Source: Sphingobacterium sp. (GTDB taxonomy: Bacteria > Bacteroidota > Bacteroidia > Sphingobacteriales > Sphingobacteriaceae). Taken from it: a stretch of DNA of 64,000 nt. Where the stretch lies: the NCBI GenBank assembly GCA_031286695.1, contig JAITTY010000005.1:186001-250000 (forward strand), given 5' to 3'. Made by a program: the position numbers and the translations under genes. The first letter of the stretch is position 1; each line of letters begins with the position of its first letter. This document shows positions 1-9,620 of this stretch, in pieces. The notes under the pieces were generated by a model, which saw nothing but the letters and a program-made list of their open reading frames with translations, did no database searches and was not told the origin of the DNA.

Positions 1-89
1 GCGGTATTTCCAAAGCAGGATACACTCTGTCCGGCTGAAGCAAGCGTTAATAGGATAGCAGAGCGATGGATAAATAATCTTCTATTCAT
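1..89 (-). CDS. Partial secreted protein, N-terminus only
   Basis: An ATG at 87-89 (minus strand) opens a frame that runs off the window edge after 29 codons. The visible start, MNRRLFIHRSAILLTLAS, has basic residues followed by a hydrophobic stretch, which looks like a Sec or Tat-type signal peptide. The gene begins 23 bases after the stop of the upstream DoxX-like gene on the same strand, so it is probably the next gene of the SusC/SusD/DoxX operon. Nothing beyond the signal sequence can be seen, so no function is assigned. The call rests on frame, spacing and signal-like composition only. Confidence 0.55.
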   Translation of the reverse strand, partial: MNRRLFIHRSAILLTLASAGQSVSCFGNT

Positions 90-112
90 GATAACATGTA
101 TTTTTGAGACAA

Positions 113-1597
113 TTAATAGGTAAAGAGTGTATTTTTCATATACCATTCCTTACCGGCGAGATAAGATTCCTTGACACGGTCAAGGGTAATTTCAAGGTTG
201 TTTCCACTGGCATCTACCCCTTTCAGCTTGATCTGTTCAGCAGTTGGCCGTTCGTACGCCCATTTCAGGATATGCAGACTATCGCCCTTTGCTTTTCCAT
301 AAAGGTCTTTCAGGCCTACATCCATTTTTTCATCCAATTGTTTTCGCTGTTCCTTGCTGAATTTTTGATTTTTATCGATGAGATACAAGCTTTGGTCCGC
401 CGAGTCTATTTCATAGTACAGATAACTCTTTCCCCCGGCTCGACCCGTAAATTCATAGGTTTTGAGCACATCATTCAAGGCCGGGGTTCCATTGCCAAGA
501 TCAATAGCATTGGCTTTATTAACCTTATAGACCAATGTCGAATAACGCTCAAAAAATGCCTCATGCCAGCGTACCGAATCCACAGGTGAGTACGGCAGGG
601 ACTTCCCATTTAATAGAAAACTTGAAACCTCATAATGTCCGGCGGCATGCGCCAGGCCAGGCAGCACAGGCTCCTTAAGACGGCCTTCATCATAAAATCG
701 TTCATATCGATAATAGCCATATACAAATATGAATAGCACGACAATCGTTGCCTTGGCCCCAAAGTACAGGGGCTTGTTCCACTTTTTCAGAAATCCCGGC
801 ACATAATAATAGGTACTGACAGGCTCACGCAGAATAAAGAGTTTCCAGATCGCAGGCAGGTATTGCAGCAGCAGAAATAGGGAAAGCAGCACAAAGTATG
901 AACTATAAACATGTACTGCACCATCATAAGCAATGTTGGCATGGGCAATATTAAAAAGAACGCCTGCATTGATAATGGCACCTACTACCACCGTCGGCCG
1001 AAAGAAAAGCAAGCTTCCAGCAGCAATCTCCAGAAAACCCAGAAATATCTCGTATTTATAAGATACACCCACAATCTGCCAATACAGTTTAAAGGGTGCA
1101 TATTCACCGAGGTCGGTATTTAAATTGGCCAGTGATGGAAATGGCATTTGCATCGGGAAGAATTTGATAAATCCAAATGCAATCAGCCCCAGCGCAATAC
1201 GGTAGCGTACCAATACCCGTAACCAGTAGTATAACGCATCGTATTGTTTCACCTTGCTATTTCGTGCCAATATCGTCCAAATGGAAGCGCCAAGTACCGC
1301 GATCAAACCATTCAGCCACCAGGAGGTATAGGATGCAAATCCCCATTTACCGCTCTCGGTATCAATTTCTATCCAACCGGTACGCGACCCACCCGCGATA
1401 GAAGCCATAAAATCATATAATGAATCGGGTTTAAAAACTTTTTCGTACCATTCCCAGTCCAGGGGTACGACCATAAGGATAAAGAAAATAAAGGTAAATC
1501 TAAATCCCACCTTCTCCCAGTATTTCCAGTCCTGGTCCTTGTCAGATATGCGTACCTCTTTGCTGTACGCTCTCTCCAGTTGTTGTATCGTTGCCAT
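113..1597 (-). CDS. DoxX-like multi-pass membrane protein (second of a pair)
   Basis: 494 residues. After a soluble N-terminus with one hydrophobic segment (about residues 31-48) there are several further membrane segments up to about residue 300, then a polar C-terminal domain of about 190 residues. The core contains WLRVLVRYRIALGLIAFGFIK, which its neighbour at 1621-2970 repeats almost position by position (WLRVLLRYRLALAIIFIG), so the two are paralogues. The four-helix core and its position resemble the DoxX/DoxD or HTTM class of quinone-related membrane proteins; this assignment is by appearance. It lies 23 bases downstream of its paralogue in an operon led by SusC and SusD. The polar C-terminal half is not typical of short DoxX proteins. 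Exact function unknown. Confidence 0.85.
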   Translation of the reverse strand: MATIQQLERAYSKEVRISDKDQDWKYWEKVGFRFTFIFFILMVVPLDWEWYEKVFKPDSLYDFMASIAGGSRTGWIEIDTESGKWGFASYTSWWLNGLIAVLGASIWTILARNSKVKQYDALYYWLRVLVRYRIALGLIAFGFIKFFPMQMPFPSLANLNTDLGEYAPFKLYWQIVGVSYKYEIFLGFLEIAAGSLLFFRPTVVVGAIINAGVLFNIAHANIAYDGAVHVYSSYFVLLSLFLLLQYLPAIWKLFILREPVSTYYYVPGFLKKWNKPLYFGAKATIVVLFIFVYGYYRYERFYDEGRLKEPVLPGLAHAAGHYEVSSFLLNGKSLPYSPVDSVRWHEAFFERYSTLVYKVNKANAIDLGNGTPALNDVLKTYEFTGRAGGKSYLYYEIDSADQSLYLIDKNQKFSKEQRKQLDEKMDVGLKDLYGKAKGDSLHILKWAYERPTAEQIKLKGVDASGNNLEITLDRVKESYLAGKEWYMKNTLFTY

Positions 1598-1620
1598 AAG
1601 TTTTCGCTAAATTTGAATGG

Positions 1621-2970
1621 TTAATAAATACGGATCGGTTTTCTACGCCCCTCGTGCAGCAGATATTTCTTGTTTATTTTTTCGAGCCGCACATGAAGGG
1701 AGTCGCCTCGCTGATTAACTCCATCAAGCAACAAGGTCCGTTTATCCGTCCGGCGGAGAACAAAGGAAAATGTGTGGTCCCGATTGACCTTCCCCCTGAG
1801 CTTAATAGTCGTCTGCTGCTTTTCGGCACCTTTTTTTTGGCTGTAGCCAAAAAATTCACGACCACCGTTGCCCAGGTATTCGTAGTTGCGCTCCCTGTTG
1901 AAGGCAATACGTGGTCTTAGACTGTCGACCTCGACAGGACGATTTCCACGGATACTGATGGTGTTCCATTTTTCAAAAACCACATCCTTCCAGCGTATGC
2001 TATCTGTAAGCGAATAAGCCAGGGTATCTCCTTTCCAGACAAAATCTTTCACGTTGTATACACCTGCAGCGTCGTCGAGCCCTTTCTCTTCTGGAAATGG
2101 ATAATTGGAGTTCTTCCAGCTCAAATAAGCCTGTACGCTAAATACCGCTATCAGTAACAAAAACAACGCCTGCAGATAGGGACGCACAGCAGCGATCTTT
2201 GGACCATATACTGGCCAGAATCCGTCAGGGATCGTTGCCGTCTTTCTGATCAGCAACTTGTAAAAGCGAGGCCAGTCGTAGGAGAAAATGACAATTGCCA
2301 ACAACAATAGAAAAGAGCTGTATACTTGCTCACCGATCTCGTACACATAGTTAACGATGACCACATTGAGCAGTACCGCAATCAGAAGACCCGAACCGAT
2401 CACTGCAGTGCGACGGTTCAGCAAAAATAGACCACCCAGGATCTCAAGCGCACCAATAACAGGCAAATAGCCGGCCGTAGCGATACCATTGGTTAGGTAA
2501 TAGAGCTTCCAGAGCAGCAGGTCACCGTATTCGGTATGCAGCTCGCTGATCGTTGGTTCGGGTAATTGTATCGGAATAATTTTGACCAGACCAATAAAGA
2601 TGATCGCCAGCGCGAGACGATAGCGCAGCAGCACACGAAGCCAGTAAAAGACTGTTTCATCATCTACACGGAACGCCTGCTTGAGTTTGCGCCCAAAAAT
2701 CAGAAAAAGCAACAGAGCCAGTCCGAGTGCGATAGCCCAATTGTAATAGCCGCGTACGTCTGGGCCTACCAATGGACTCTCAGGAATAAAAGAGCTGCGA
2801 TAGGTTGCCAGTGCAAACCAGTTTTCCAGCGACAGCAAATCTCCAAACGAAGTATCTTTGAAAAGATTGGGGTCATAAGGGATACTGAGCACCAGGAAAA
2901 AGATCAAGCCTATATACAGTATATTCGAGCGCTGACGCTGAAAAAAATGAGATTCTGTTAATGTTGTCAT
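1621..2970 (-). CDS. DoxX-like multi-pass membrane protein (first of a pair)
   Basis: 449 residues, paralogous to the gene at 113-1597: same order of hydrophobic segments, the shared WLRVLLRYRLAL segment around residue 110, a common E-x-x-G-G-L-F-L segment and a polar C-terminal domain of about 160 residues. It starts 40 bases after the SusD stop and ends 23 bases before its paralogue, so all four genes are probably one transcript. DoxX-family proteins are small membrane proteins often linked to thiol or quinone redox chemistry; that role here is inference. The unusual points are the large extra C-terminal domain and the tandem duplication next to an outer-membrane uptake pair. Confidence 0.85.
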   Translation of the reverse strand: MTTLTESHFFQRQRSNILYIGLIFFLVLSIPYDPNLFKDTSFGDLLSLENWFALATYRSSFIPESPLVGPDVRGYYNWAIALGLALLLFLIFGRKLKQAFRVDDETVFYWLRVLLRYRLALAIIFIGLVKIIPIQLPEPTISELHTEYGDLLLWKLYYLTNGIATAGYLPVIGALEILGGLFLLNRRTAVIGSGLLIAVLLNVVIVNYVYEIGEQVYSSFLLLLAIVIFSYDWPRFYKLLIRKTATIPDGFWPVYGPKIAAVRPYLQALFLLLIAVFSVQAYLSWKNSNYPFPEEKGLDDAAGVYNVKDFVWKGDTLAYSLTDSIRWKDVVFEKWNTISIRGNRPVEVDSLRPRIAFNRERNYEYLGNGGREFFGYSQKKGAEKQQTTIKLRGKVNRDHTFSFVLRRTDKRTLLLDGVNQRGDSLHVRLEKINKKYLLHEGRRKPIRIY

Positions 2971-3010
2971 TTCAATACATTTTAATAGAAAAAAAAAGGA
3001 ATTGATCCTA

Positions 3011-4378
3011 TTAATCTAAACCTGGATTTTGCTGCAGATCCGGATCGATGGAAACCTGCGCGTAAGGGATCGGAAGCAATAATCTGTTGATAGAGGAAAT
3101 ACTGAGCACTTGCTGCGCACGGCCTGTTCGCAAAAGATCATACCAGCGATGGTTTTCCAGGGCAAATTCTACCCGATTCTCCTGTTCGATTGCCTGGAGC
3201 AGATCGGTTGCCCCAAGCTCTTGTACAGGCTTCACTCCAGCACGGACACGTATGGCATTTAAATCGGCTAAGCTCGCGGTCAGATCGCCGGAACCATTAC
3301 GTTGTGCGAGCGCTTCGGCACGGATTAAATAAAGTTCAGCGGTCCGAATCAGAAAGACAGGGTCGGTCCGGTCGGTCCGATAATAGAGGTTTCCGATCAG
3401 GATATTGGGATCTGTTGATGAGGATGTTTTAGACACCAGCGCTGACCGGTCGCCACCGACAGCCGGATCTATCAGCAGGTCGTAAATATCCTGCGAGGGC
3501 CTGATCCAGGCTGTCCCTCCATTGCTGCCCGACAACCACTGACTAGCCTGGCCGCTGGTGTTATTGATATCGTAAACCAGTTCGAACACCGATTCTTTCG
3601 TGTTAGATGTATTGTTTGCGTAAAACGAACGATAGGGAGTAACCAAGCTGTAATTGGTATTATCATCGAGGATATATGACGCGTATTTGATTGCTTCGGA
3701 CCAATTCTTTTGATAGAGATAAAATCTGGCCAGCAATGCCCGGGCTGTTTTCTTGGTGGCCCGGACACGGTTTGTCTCATTGGGCAGCAGCTGCTCTGCT
3801 TTTTGCAGATCCTGCAACACCTGTGCATAAGTATCCGTGAGCGAGCTCCTTTTTACCTGCGGCAAGCTGCTGGCTGAAGTCGTCGGCTGCAGAACAATCT
3901 GCACACCGCCCCAGGTCCTGGCGAGATCAAAATAAGCAAGCGCACGGACAAAATAGGCCTCCCCAACCAGCTGGTTCCGATAAGCTTCTGTAAATGTGGT
4001 CGTCAGTGCCAGATTGGGCACTTTTGTAATGACATGATTGGTGCGGTTAATGGTGGCATAGATCTGATTCCAGGCAGTAGCCAGCACGGCCAAATCTGAT
4101 TTGACTGTATGATTGGTCAAGGTCTGATGAACGGTCTGACTACCCCGGTATACAATATTGTCTGCCGAAAAGAATCCCAGCAACTGAAAGCTATAGCCGT
4201 AGTAATCGTTGGACCGAAGAGCAGAATAGATACCACGGACAGCAGTTGCTGCCGAACCCGCATCGACAATGGTCACTTCATCGGAGACTGAATTTTTGGG
4301 CTCCACCTCCAAAAAAGAGCTGCAGCTGCTCAGCTGGAAGATAAGAAGAGGATAAAGGAAATATAACAATTTTTTCAT
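3011..4378 (-). CDS. SusD/RagB-type nutrient-binding lipoprotein
   Basis: 455 residues. It begins with a lipoprotein signal peptide ending in the lipobox LSSC (Cys19) followed by SSFLEVEPKNSVSD, the usual start of SusD proteins. The middle has TPR-like helices (AYFVRALAYFDLARTWGG), and the C-terminus has the conserved NHRWYDLLRTGRAQQ and LLPIPYAQVSIDPDLQQNPG segments that define RagB/SusD. SusD proteins sit on the outer leaflet of the outer membrane and form the lid of the SusC channel. It follows SusC by 24 bases. The ligand cannot be read from the sequence, and no glycoside hydrolase is in this operon within the window. Confidence in the family is very high. Confidence 0.97.
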   Translation of the reverse strand: MKKLLYFLYPLLIFQLSSCSSFLEVEPKNSVSDEVTIVDAGSAATAVRGIYSALRSNDYYGYSFQLLGFFSADNIVYRGSQTVHQTLTNHTVKSDLAVLATAWNQIYATINRTNHVITKVPNLALTTTFTEAYRNQLVGEAYFVRALAYFDLARTWGGVQIVLQPTTSASSLPQVKRSSLTDTYAQVLQDLQKAEQLLPNETNRVRATKKTARALLARFYLYQKNWSEAIKYASYILDDNTNYSLVTPYRSFYANNTSNTKESVFELVYDINNTSGQASQWLSGSNGGTAWIRPSQDIYDLLIDPAVGGDRSALVSKTSSSTDPNILIGNLYYRTDRTDPVFLIRTAELYLIRAEALAQRNGSGDLTASLADLNAIRVRAGVKPVQELGATDLLQAIEQENRVEFALENHRWYDLLRTGRAQQVLSISSINRLLLPIPYAQVSIDPDLQQNPGLD

Positions 4379-4402
4379 GAGCTTTAGAAATTAGGATTAA
4401 GT

Positions 4403-7400
4403 TTATAAAGTGACATTTAAGCCAAGCTGAAACGTACGGGGCTGTGGCGGCGTTCCAAAGGACCCTATCCCCTGCGCATTTGGATTGCTGGTTACATTCG
4501 ATTCGGGATCGCCTGTATATTTGCTCCAGACAAAGAGGTTTGATCCTACAAAATAAACACGTGCTGCAGTCAGCCGGGCCCGCTCCACTAGTTCTTTCGG
4601 CAGTTTATAGCCAAAAGACAGTTGTCTCAATTTTAAGAAAGAGGCATCTTCGAGATAACGGCTATTGGCATCAATCGTATAGTTGAGTCCTTCCGAAGTC
4701 AGACGAGGCACGTCTGTATTATCCCCGGGCTGTTGCCATCTGTTCAGCACATTTTGGAAAACACCCCCGCTGCTTGGGTTACGTTCCCTGAAATAGCGAT
4801 TGAGGTTGACAGCATAGTTGCCATATTGAAAAGTGAAGTCGACGCCGAGGTCAAAGTTTTTATAGGTAAACGTGTTGCCGATGCCACCGTAAAATTTGGG
4901 ATAAGCATTGCGAAAAACCTTGCGTGCCGAGGTTGGCAGCGAACCATCGCTGAGCTGCCCATCAAACACCGCATTTCCAGTCTGTGGATCGACATACAGC
5001 TGTTCATAAAGCCAAAACGAATTGAGGGAATAACCTTCCTTCAGAATCACCCAATCGCGGGTATACTGGGTAATTTGGGTTGGTAATTTCTCGATTTTAT
5101 TTTTATTGCCCGATATATTGAAGCTCGTGTTCCAGGAAAAATCTTTTGTTTTTACATTGAGCGAATTGATCAATAGCTCATAGCCCTTATTACTGATCTC
5201 CCCTACATTTGCCCAGTATTTGGAAAACCCCGAACTCCCGACGATAGGCCGTTCGAGCAACAGATCGGATGTATATTTATCATAAAGATCTATGGTGACG
5301 GACAAGCGATTTTTGAACAGCGCCAAGTCTAATCCGAGATCCGCCTGGGCTGTCTTTTCCCAACGCAGATCCGCATTCCCCAGCTGAAAAGGCCCCGTAC
5401 TTGGTAGGACTTTGCCATAGCTATCTACATACTTTTCATTGCCCGACCATAAGCCTCTGGCCGCAAAGTTGCTGATGCCCGCCTGATTACCTGTCAATCC
5501 ATAGGAAGCCCTTATTTTCAAGTCACTCAACCAGCTTTGATCTGCCAGAAATGCTTCCTGACTGATCCGCCAACCTGCCGAGAACGCAGGGAAATAACCC
5601 CATCGATTGTTGGCTCCAAATTTGGACGATCCATCCGCACGTAAGGTCGCCTCCGCAAAGTAACGATCTGCATAATTATATCCTACCCGCCCAAAAAAGG
5701 ACGCAATGGTATATTTGGTCCAGTTGTCGGACGCGAGGATATTGGCAGCAGAAGAGATCTGTTTGAAGGAGTCATTGGCAAAACCATTCCCTTCCAGGTA
5801 TTTGTAATCGAGTACATTACTCTGAAAGGTGTTTCCCAAAATTGCGTTGAGGCTATGCTTTCCAAACGTATTTTGATACGAAAGGGTCTGCTCATTGATC
5901 CAGGTTCCATTTCTTGATATGCCCGAGGTCGCCTGATTGTTATTGGCAATACCAATACTGGTTTTACTGTTCCAATATTGCGATTCGTCATATACATTGT
6001 AGTCAGCACTGAAACTCGATTTAAATTTCAGTCCTTTCACAATATCGATTTCAGCAAAAGCACTTCCGACATAACGCAGGCTGGTGGTATTCACATCATA
6101 GTTGTCTACGAGCGTGTAGGTATTATCCGTCCCATTGAGCGATCCGTCGGTATTGAAAATTGGTACATTGGTCGCCGAGGAAACCGCAGAGTTGAAAAGA
6201 CTTACCTGTGGACCGTCACCGGTACGGGCCTGATTGCGGTAGGTTCTCGAAAAATTGTTCGTCAGGCCAATTTTTACGCGACTATTGATCTGATGGTCAA
6301 AATTAAATTTGACATTGGTCCGTGAAAAATCGATCACCTTGATAAAGGCCTCCTGCCCTGTATAACCGGCACCGATGTAAAACCTGGATTTGTCTCCACC
6401 ACCCTGGATGCCGATATTGTAATCCTGGAGCTTACCGTGGCGCAGCAGAAATCCCAGACGGTCATAGGTAGGCTGATCTTCGGGATTTCCTTTGCCACCC
6501 TCCGAAACCGGACGGTAAGGCCGGTTGGCAAAAGTCTGTTTTAGGGCAGGGTTGTCCAGTCCCGAGTTTATCCACCACTCATTGGCCAGCGTTGCCGTTT
6601 CGGGTCCTGTAGCCAGTTTGGGCAACAAAGATTTATTGGCCTCGGCCCATCCCCCCTGGAGATTGAGGTCAATTTTGGTGCGGCTGCCGTAGCTGCCTTT
6701 TTTCGTTGTGATAATGATCACACCATTGGCACCCCGGGAACCATAGATTGCCGTAGCCGATGCGTCTTTTAGCACTTCGATTGATTCGATATCAGTGGGA
6801 TTAATATCGGTGAGCGGTGAACTCGTCCTTCCGCCCAGACCTATATTTTGAAGTGAGGTATTGTTTAAGAATACGCCATCAACGATATACAGCGGATCGC
6901 TGCTGGAATTGATGGAGGTTGTTCCACGCACACGCAGAAAGATGCTCTCTCCGGGGACACCGGAGTTTGTAGAAACCTGCACTCCGGCAAGTTTTCCCTG
7001 CAGCTGCGCATCGAAACTGGCTACCGGAATCTTATTTACTTCAGAGGCTTCGATCTTGGCGACCGCGCCAGTTAAGTTTCTTTTTTTCTGTGTTCCGTAG
7101 CCGACGACTACCACTTCATCCAAATCTGACACGCTAGGCTGCAGCAAAATCTGAATCTGCGCTTGCCGCGCCGTAATCTTCCGGCCCTTATAACCCAAAA
7201 ATGAAGTTGAAAAAGTCAGGGGAAGCCGTTGCCCCGTGACGAATTGAAATCTTCCCGACGCATCGGTCTTTACATGGTGCGTAACACCTTCGAGCTGTAT
7301 TGTAACGCCTTCAATGGGCTGATTGGTGATAGAATCCAATACAACACCTTTTAAGGTTGCGTTAATAATCGGCTCGGATTGCTGCGAAAATACAGGCAAT

Positions 7401-7456
7401 AGCAAACCATGTGACAAAAAAATTGTCACGGCGTACTTCCATACGCTATTTTTCAT
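4403..7456 (-). CDS. SusC/RagA-type TonB-dependent outer-membrane receptor
   Basis: 1017 residues. Signal peptide (about 1-24), a carboxypeptidase-regulatory-like domain (about 35-110, GVVLDSITNQPIEGVTI), then the plug introduced by LDEVVVVGYGTQKKRNLTGAV, with the SusC signatures LYIVDGVF and IESIEVLKDASATAIYGSRG, and a beta-barrel ending in FQLGLNVTL. It has no N-terminal STN signalling domain, which fits the absence of a FecI/FecR pair upstream. It would import a ligand captured by the SusD next to it, powered by TonB-ExbBD. A 10-base motif AGTGAATATT lies just upstream (7472-7481) and recurs near the other SusC gene without sigma control (start at 28861). Confidence 0.97.
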   Translation of the reverse strand: MKNSVWKYAVTIFLSHGLLLPVFSQQSEPIINATLKGVVLDSITNQPIEGVTIQLEGVTHHVKTDASGRFQFVTGQRLPLTFSTSFLGYKGRKITARQAQIQILLQPSVSDLDEVVVVGYGTQKKRNLTGAVAKIEASEVNKIPVASFDAQLQGKLAGVQVSTNSGVPGESIFLRVRGTTSINSSSDPLYIVDGVFLNNTSLQNIGLGGRTSSPLTDINPTDIESIEVLKDASATAIYGSRGANGVIIITTKKGSYGSRTKIDLNLQGGWAEANKSLLPKLATGPETATLANEWWINSGLDNPALKQTFANRPYRPVSEGGKGNPEDQPTYDRLGFLLRHGKLQDYNIGIQGGGDKSRFYIGAGYTGQEAFIKVIDFSRTNVKFNFDHQINSRVKIGLTNNFSRTYRNQARTGDGPQVSLFNSAVSSATNVPIFNTDGSLNGTDNTYTLVDNYDVNTTSLRYVGSAFAEIDIVKGLKFKSSFSADYNVYDESQYWNSKTSIGIANNNQATSGISRNGTWINEQTLSYQNTFGKHSLNAILGNTFQSNVLDYKYLEGNGFANDSFKQISSAANILASDNWTKYTIASFFGRVGYNYADRYFAEATLRADGSSKFGANNRWGYFPAFSAGWRISQEAFLADQSWLSDLKIRASYGLTGNQAGISNFAARGLWSGNEKYVDSYGKVLPSTGPFQLGNADLRWEKTAQADLGLDLALFKNRLSVTIDLYDKYTSDLLLERPIVGSSGFSKYWANVGEISNKGYELLINSLNVKTKDFSWNTSFNISGNKNKIEKLPTQITQYTRDWVILKEGYSLNSFWLYEQLYVDPQTGNAVFDGQLSDGSLPTSARKVFRNAYPKFYGGIGNTFTYKNFDLGVDFTFQYGNYAVNLNRYFRERNPSSGGVFQNVLNRWQQPGDNTDVPRLTSEGLNYTIDANSRYLEDASFLKLRQLSFGYKLPKELVERARLTAARVYFVGSNLFVWSKYTGDPESNVTSNPNAQGIGSFGTPPQPRTFQLGLNVTL

Positions 7457-7948
7457 AGGTAAAATTTTAACAGTGAATATTTACAAGTGCCAACGCCAAT
7501 TGATTACTTGTCAGAAAAGCTACATGTTGAGGAAAGAAATATCCCTCTCTTATCCGCAGCTACACATTCGCATGTTTAAATCAGAGAAATAGGATTTGTA
7601 AGAGAGCTGACTTGCTCTGGGGTTAGAAAGAATAGAATAAAGTTTGCAGTTCATAAATAACAAATTAAGTTAAACATTATGATAATTACTCATGGAAGAG
7701 GCAGCTATTTCAAGCTTGTCTTCTAGGTTGATGAACAAATATAGTAAATCATTAAATAAAATCTATAAGATTAGTAGATTTTATTTTAAATAATGTATTT
7801 ATTCGCTTCTGAACGGCCAAGTTGATGATTATTGAAAAATTTGATCCCATAAAGATTATGGCCTAAATTGTAAATTGATGCAAAATAAACACCGAAATCG
7901 GAACAAAATACAAGATTAATTATTTATTTTTAGTCAAATAACCAAACC
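7457..7948. other. Divergent intergenic region, 492 bases, AT-rich
   Basis: This gap separates the minus-strand SusC operon from the plus-strand thioredoxin gene and must hold the promoters of both. I found no clear TTTG-N19-21-TAnnTTTG promoter on either strand. A CAAATATA at 7736-7743 gives a perfect minus-strand -7 box but has no -33 partner. A 12-base inverted repeat is present at 7754-7786. No coding potential is evident. Confidence 0.5.
7754..7786. repeat. Inverted repeat, 12-base arms, 9-base loop
   Basis: AAATAAAATCTA at 7754-7765 pairs perfectly with TAGATTTTATTT at 7775-7786. It lies between divergent genes, about 160 bases before the thioredoxin gene and 300 bases before SusC. It could be an operator for a dimeric regulator or a structured leader. 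It is not a terminator for either neighbour, because both point away from it. Confidence 0.6.
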
Positions 7949-9508
7949 ATGTTCGTGACAGTACCTAAAATAGCATTGGCCTTAAAAACGCACAAAAAAG
8001 AACTTTTTACGACTTACCTATTAACCCTATTATGGACCTGCTGCACGATATGCAGTGCAAAGGAAGCCGAGAAAACAATTTTGACGGGAAAGATTGCGCA
8101 TTATGATTCCGCGGTTCCTTTTAGCATGGTACTCCATCGGCTGGGACTCTCTTCCCTCACGATTTATCCCAAAGTCAATGATAAAGGCGATTTCTATGCG
8201 GAGATCGATTTAGATATACCCACGCAAATCTGGATAACATATCGAACAAATTTCAGCGTGGTACTTCATCCCCGAGACAGCTTATGGGTAGCATTTGATG
8301 GCAACACCAATCAGCGGACAACACTCCTTTCCGCAATCCAGTTTGCCGGAACCGCAGCAGTCACCAATACACATATTGCACAATTTCAGCGCCTTTACTA
8401 TGCTAGTGAACTGTCCGACCACAATAAAAATTATCAGGCCGTAAAAAATTACGACCCTGTCCAATACATGCGATTTAATGATAGCATAAGGCAAAAGGGC
8501 AAAGCTCTATATGAGCAGTTTGTCAATAGCTATAGCCCAAATGAAGAAAGCAAAAAATGGGCTCTTTTTGAAAGTGAAAACACTTATTATGAACACATTG
8601 TATTTTATGCAACGGATCACCAATCAGCAAATAATCTGGGATTGATGGATACCGCATTCGTTATCCCGAAGGGTTTCTACGAAAAATTGGCTCAGCGCCT
8701 TCCCCTTCAAAAAGAAAACTTAGCGAACACAAATTCAATTTTAACATTTTCCAGTTTTTTTAAGCTCTATATCAACGAAAAACTGAATGCCCTCGGCAGG
8801 AAAGATTCAGATTGGTTCATTACACCAAGTGGTGAGCTCTTGGTCCCGAAGGCGATCGCTGACTCAGTCGTGTTGCACAGCATCGTCGATTTCGTTTCCG
8901 ATCCGCTATTGCGGGAGATTATGATCAGCCATCACTTTTCAAAAGCTTTTCAAAAGCAGGATATTAAACCCTACGAAAAATTCCATGCTATACGAACCAA
9001 ATATATCAAATCCCCCTATCTGCGGAATCTCCTGCAACAGGAATACCTCACCACGAAGTCTAGGGTCGAGCACCCCGAATTAAATAGCAGGGCCATTTTT
9101 AAAGAAATGCAGTCTTCCCCCGTCAAAGGGATCATGGATGACATCTTACTCTCTAACAAACGTAAAGTAATCTATATTGATTTTTGGGCAACCTGGTGCG
9201 CACCATGTTTAAGCGAGTTTCCCAATTCCAAACAGATCGAGGCCTACTTCCACAACAAAGACGTTTCGTTTGTCTACCTGTGTCTTGACTCAGATTTCGA
9301 TAAGTACAAGGCTACGATCAGCAGGTATGATCTTGGCGGACAGCATTATTTTCTATCAGCAAAACAAAGTAGTGCTATTCGAGAACTATTCAACGCCAAT
9401 GGCATACCATTTTATATATTGATCGACAAGGACGGTAGGATTCTGGAAACAGGAAACCATCTCCGGCCACTATCCGTCAAAGATCAAATCAACAAATTGA
9501 TCCAATAG
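7949..9508 (+). CDS. TlpA-like thioredoxin-fold protein with long N-terminal region
   Basis: 519 residues. The N-terminus has a hydrophobic export segment (about 22-40). The last 140 residues form a TlpA/AhpC-TSA thioredoxin fold with YIDFWATWCAPC (active-site Cys417 and Cys420) and the cis-proline region NGIPFYILIDKDG. The first 370 residues match no domain I recognise; the part just after the signal sequence is beta-rich, as in the DUF4369-type modules often joined to TlpA. Such proteins are periplasmic thiol-disulfide reductases. It stands alone, divergent from the SusC operon and convergent with the DUF1501 gene. Its substrate is unknown. Confidence 0.9.
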   Translation: MFVTVPKIALALKTHKKELFTTYLLTLLWTCCTICSAKEAEKTILTGKIAHYDSAVPFSMVLHRLGLSSLTIYPKVNDKGDFYAEIDLDIPTQIWITYRTNFSVVLHPRDSLWVAFDGNTNQRTTLLSAIQFAGTAAVTNTHIAQFQRLYYASELSDHNKNYQAVKNYDPVQYMRFNDSIRQKGKALYEQFVNSYSPNEESKKWALFESENTYYEHIVFYATDHQSANNLGLMDTAFVIPKGFYEKLAQRLPLQKENLANTNSILTFSSFFKLYINEKLNALGRKDSDWFITPSGELLVPKAIADSVVLHSIVDFVSDPLLREIMISHHFSKAFQKQDIKPYEKFHAIRTKYIKSPYLRNLLQQEYLTTKSRVEHPELNSRAIFKEMQSSPVKGIMDDILLSNKRKVIYIDFWATWCAPCLSEFPNSKQIEAYFHNKDVSFVYLCLDSDFDKYKATISRYDLGGQHYFLSAKQSSAIRELFNANGIPFYILIDKDGRILETGNHLRPLSVKDQINKLIQ

Positions 9509-9620
9509 CAATAGATTGCTCTTTCTGCCTCTATTAACTGCACTTAGGATAGCATAGACACGTAGGTCCTCTGTATCTTTTTGTTTGTTTTTATTGTCGC
9601 GGGATAAAGTAAGTATTGTT

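Noticed and set aside
104..589. Open frames on the strand opposite to the DoxX-like, SusC, SusD and sulfatase genes
   Set aside because: They lie wholly inside strongly supported genes, have no recognisable domains and no signal or promoter; they are shadows of the real frames.
7736..7743. Minus-strand -7 box CAAATATA as the promoter of the SusC at 7456
   Set aside because: No -33 box at 19-21 bases, and the site is 280 bases from the start codon in AT-rich sequence, where chance matches are common.
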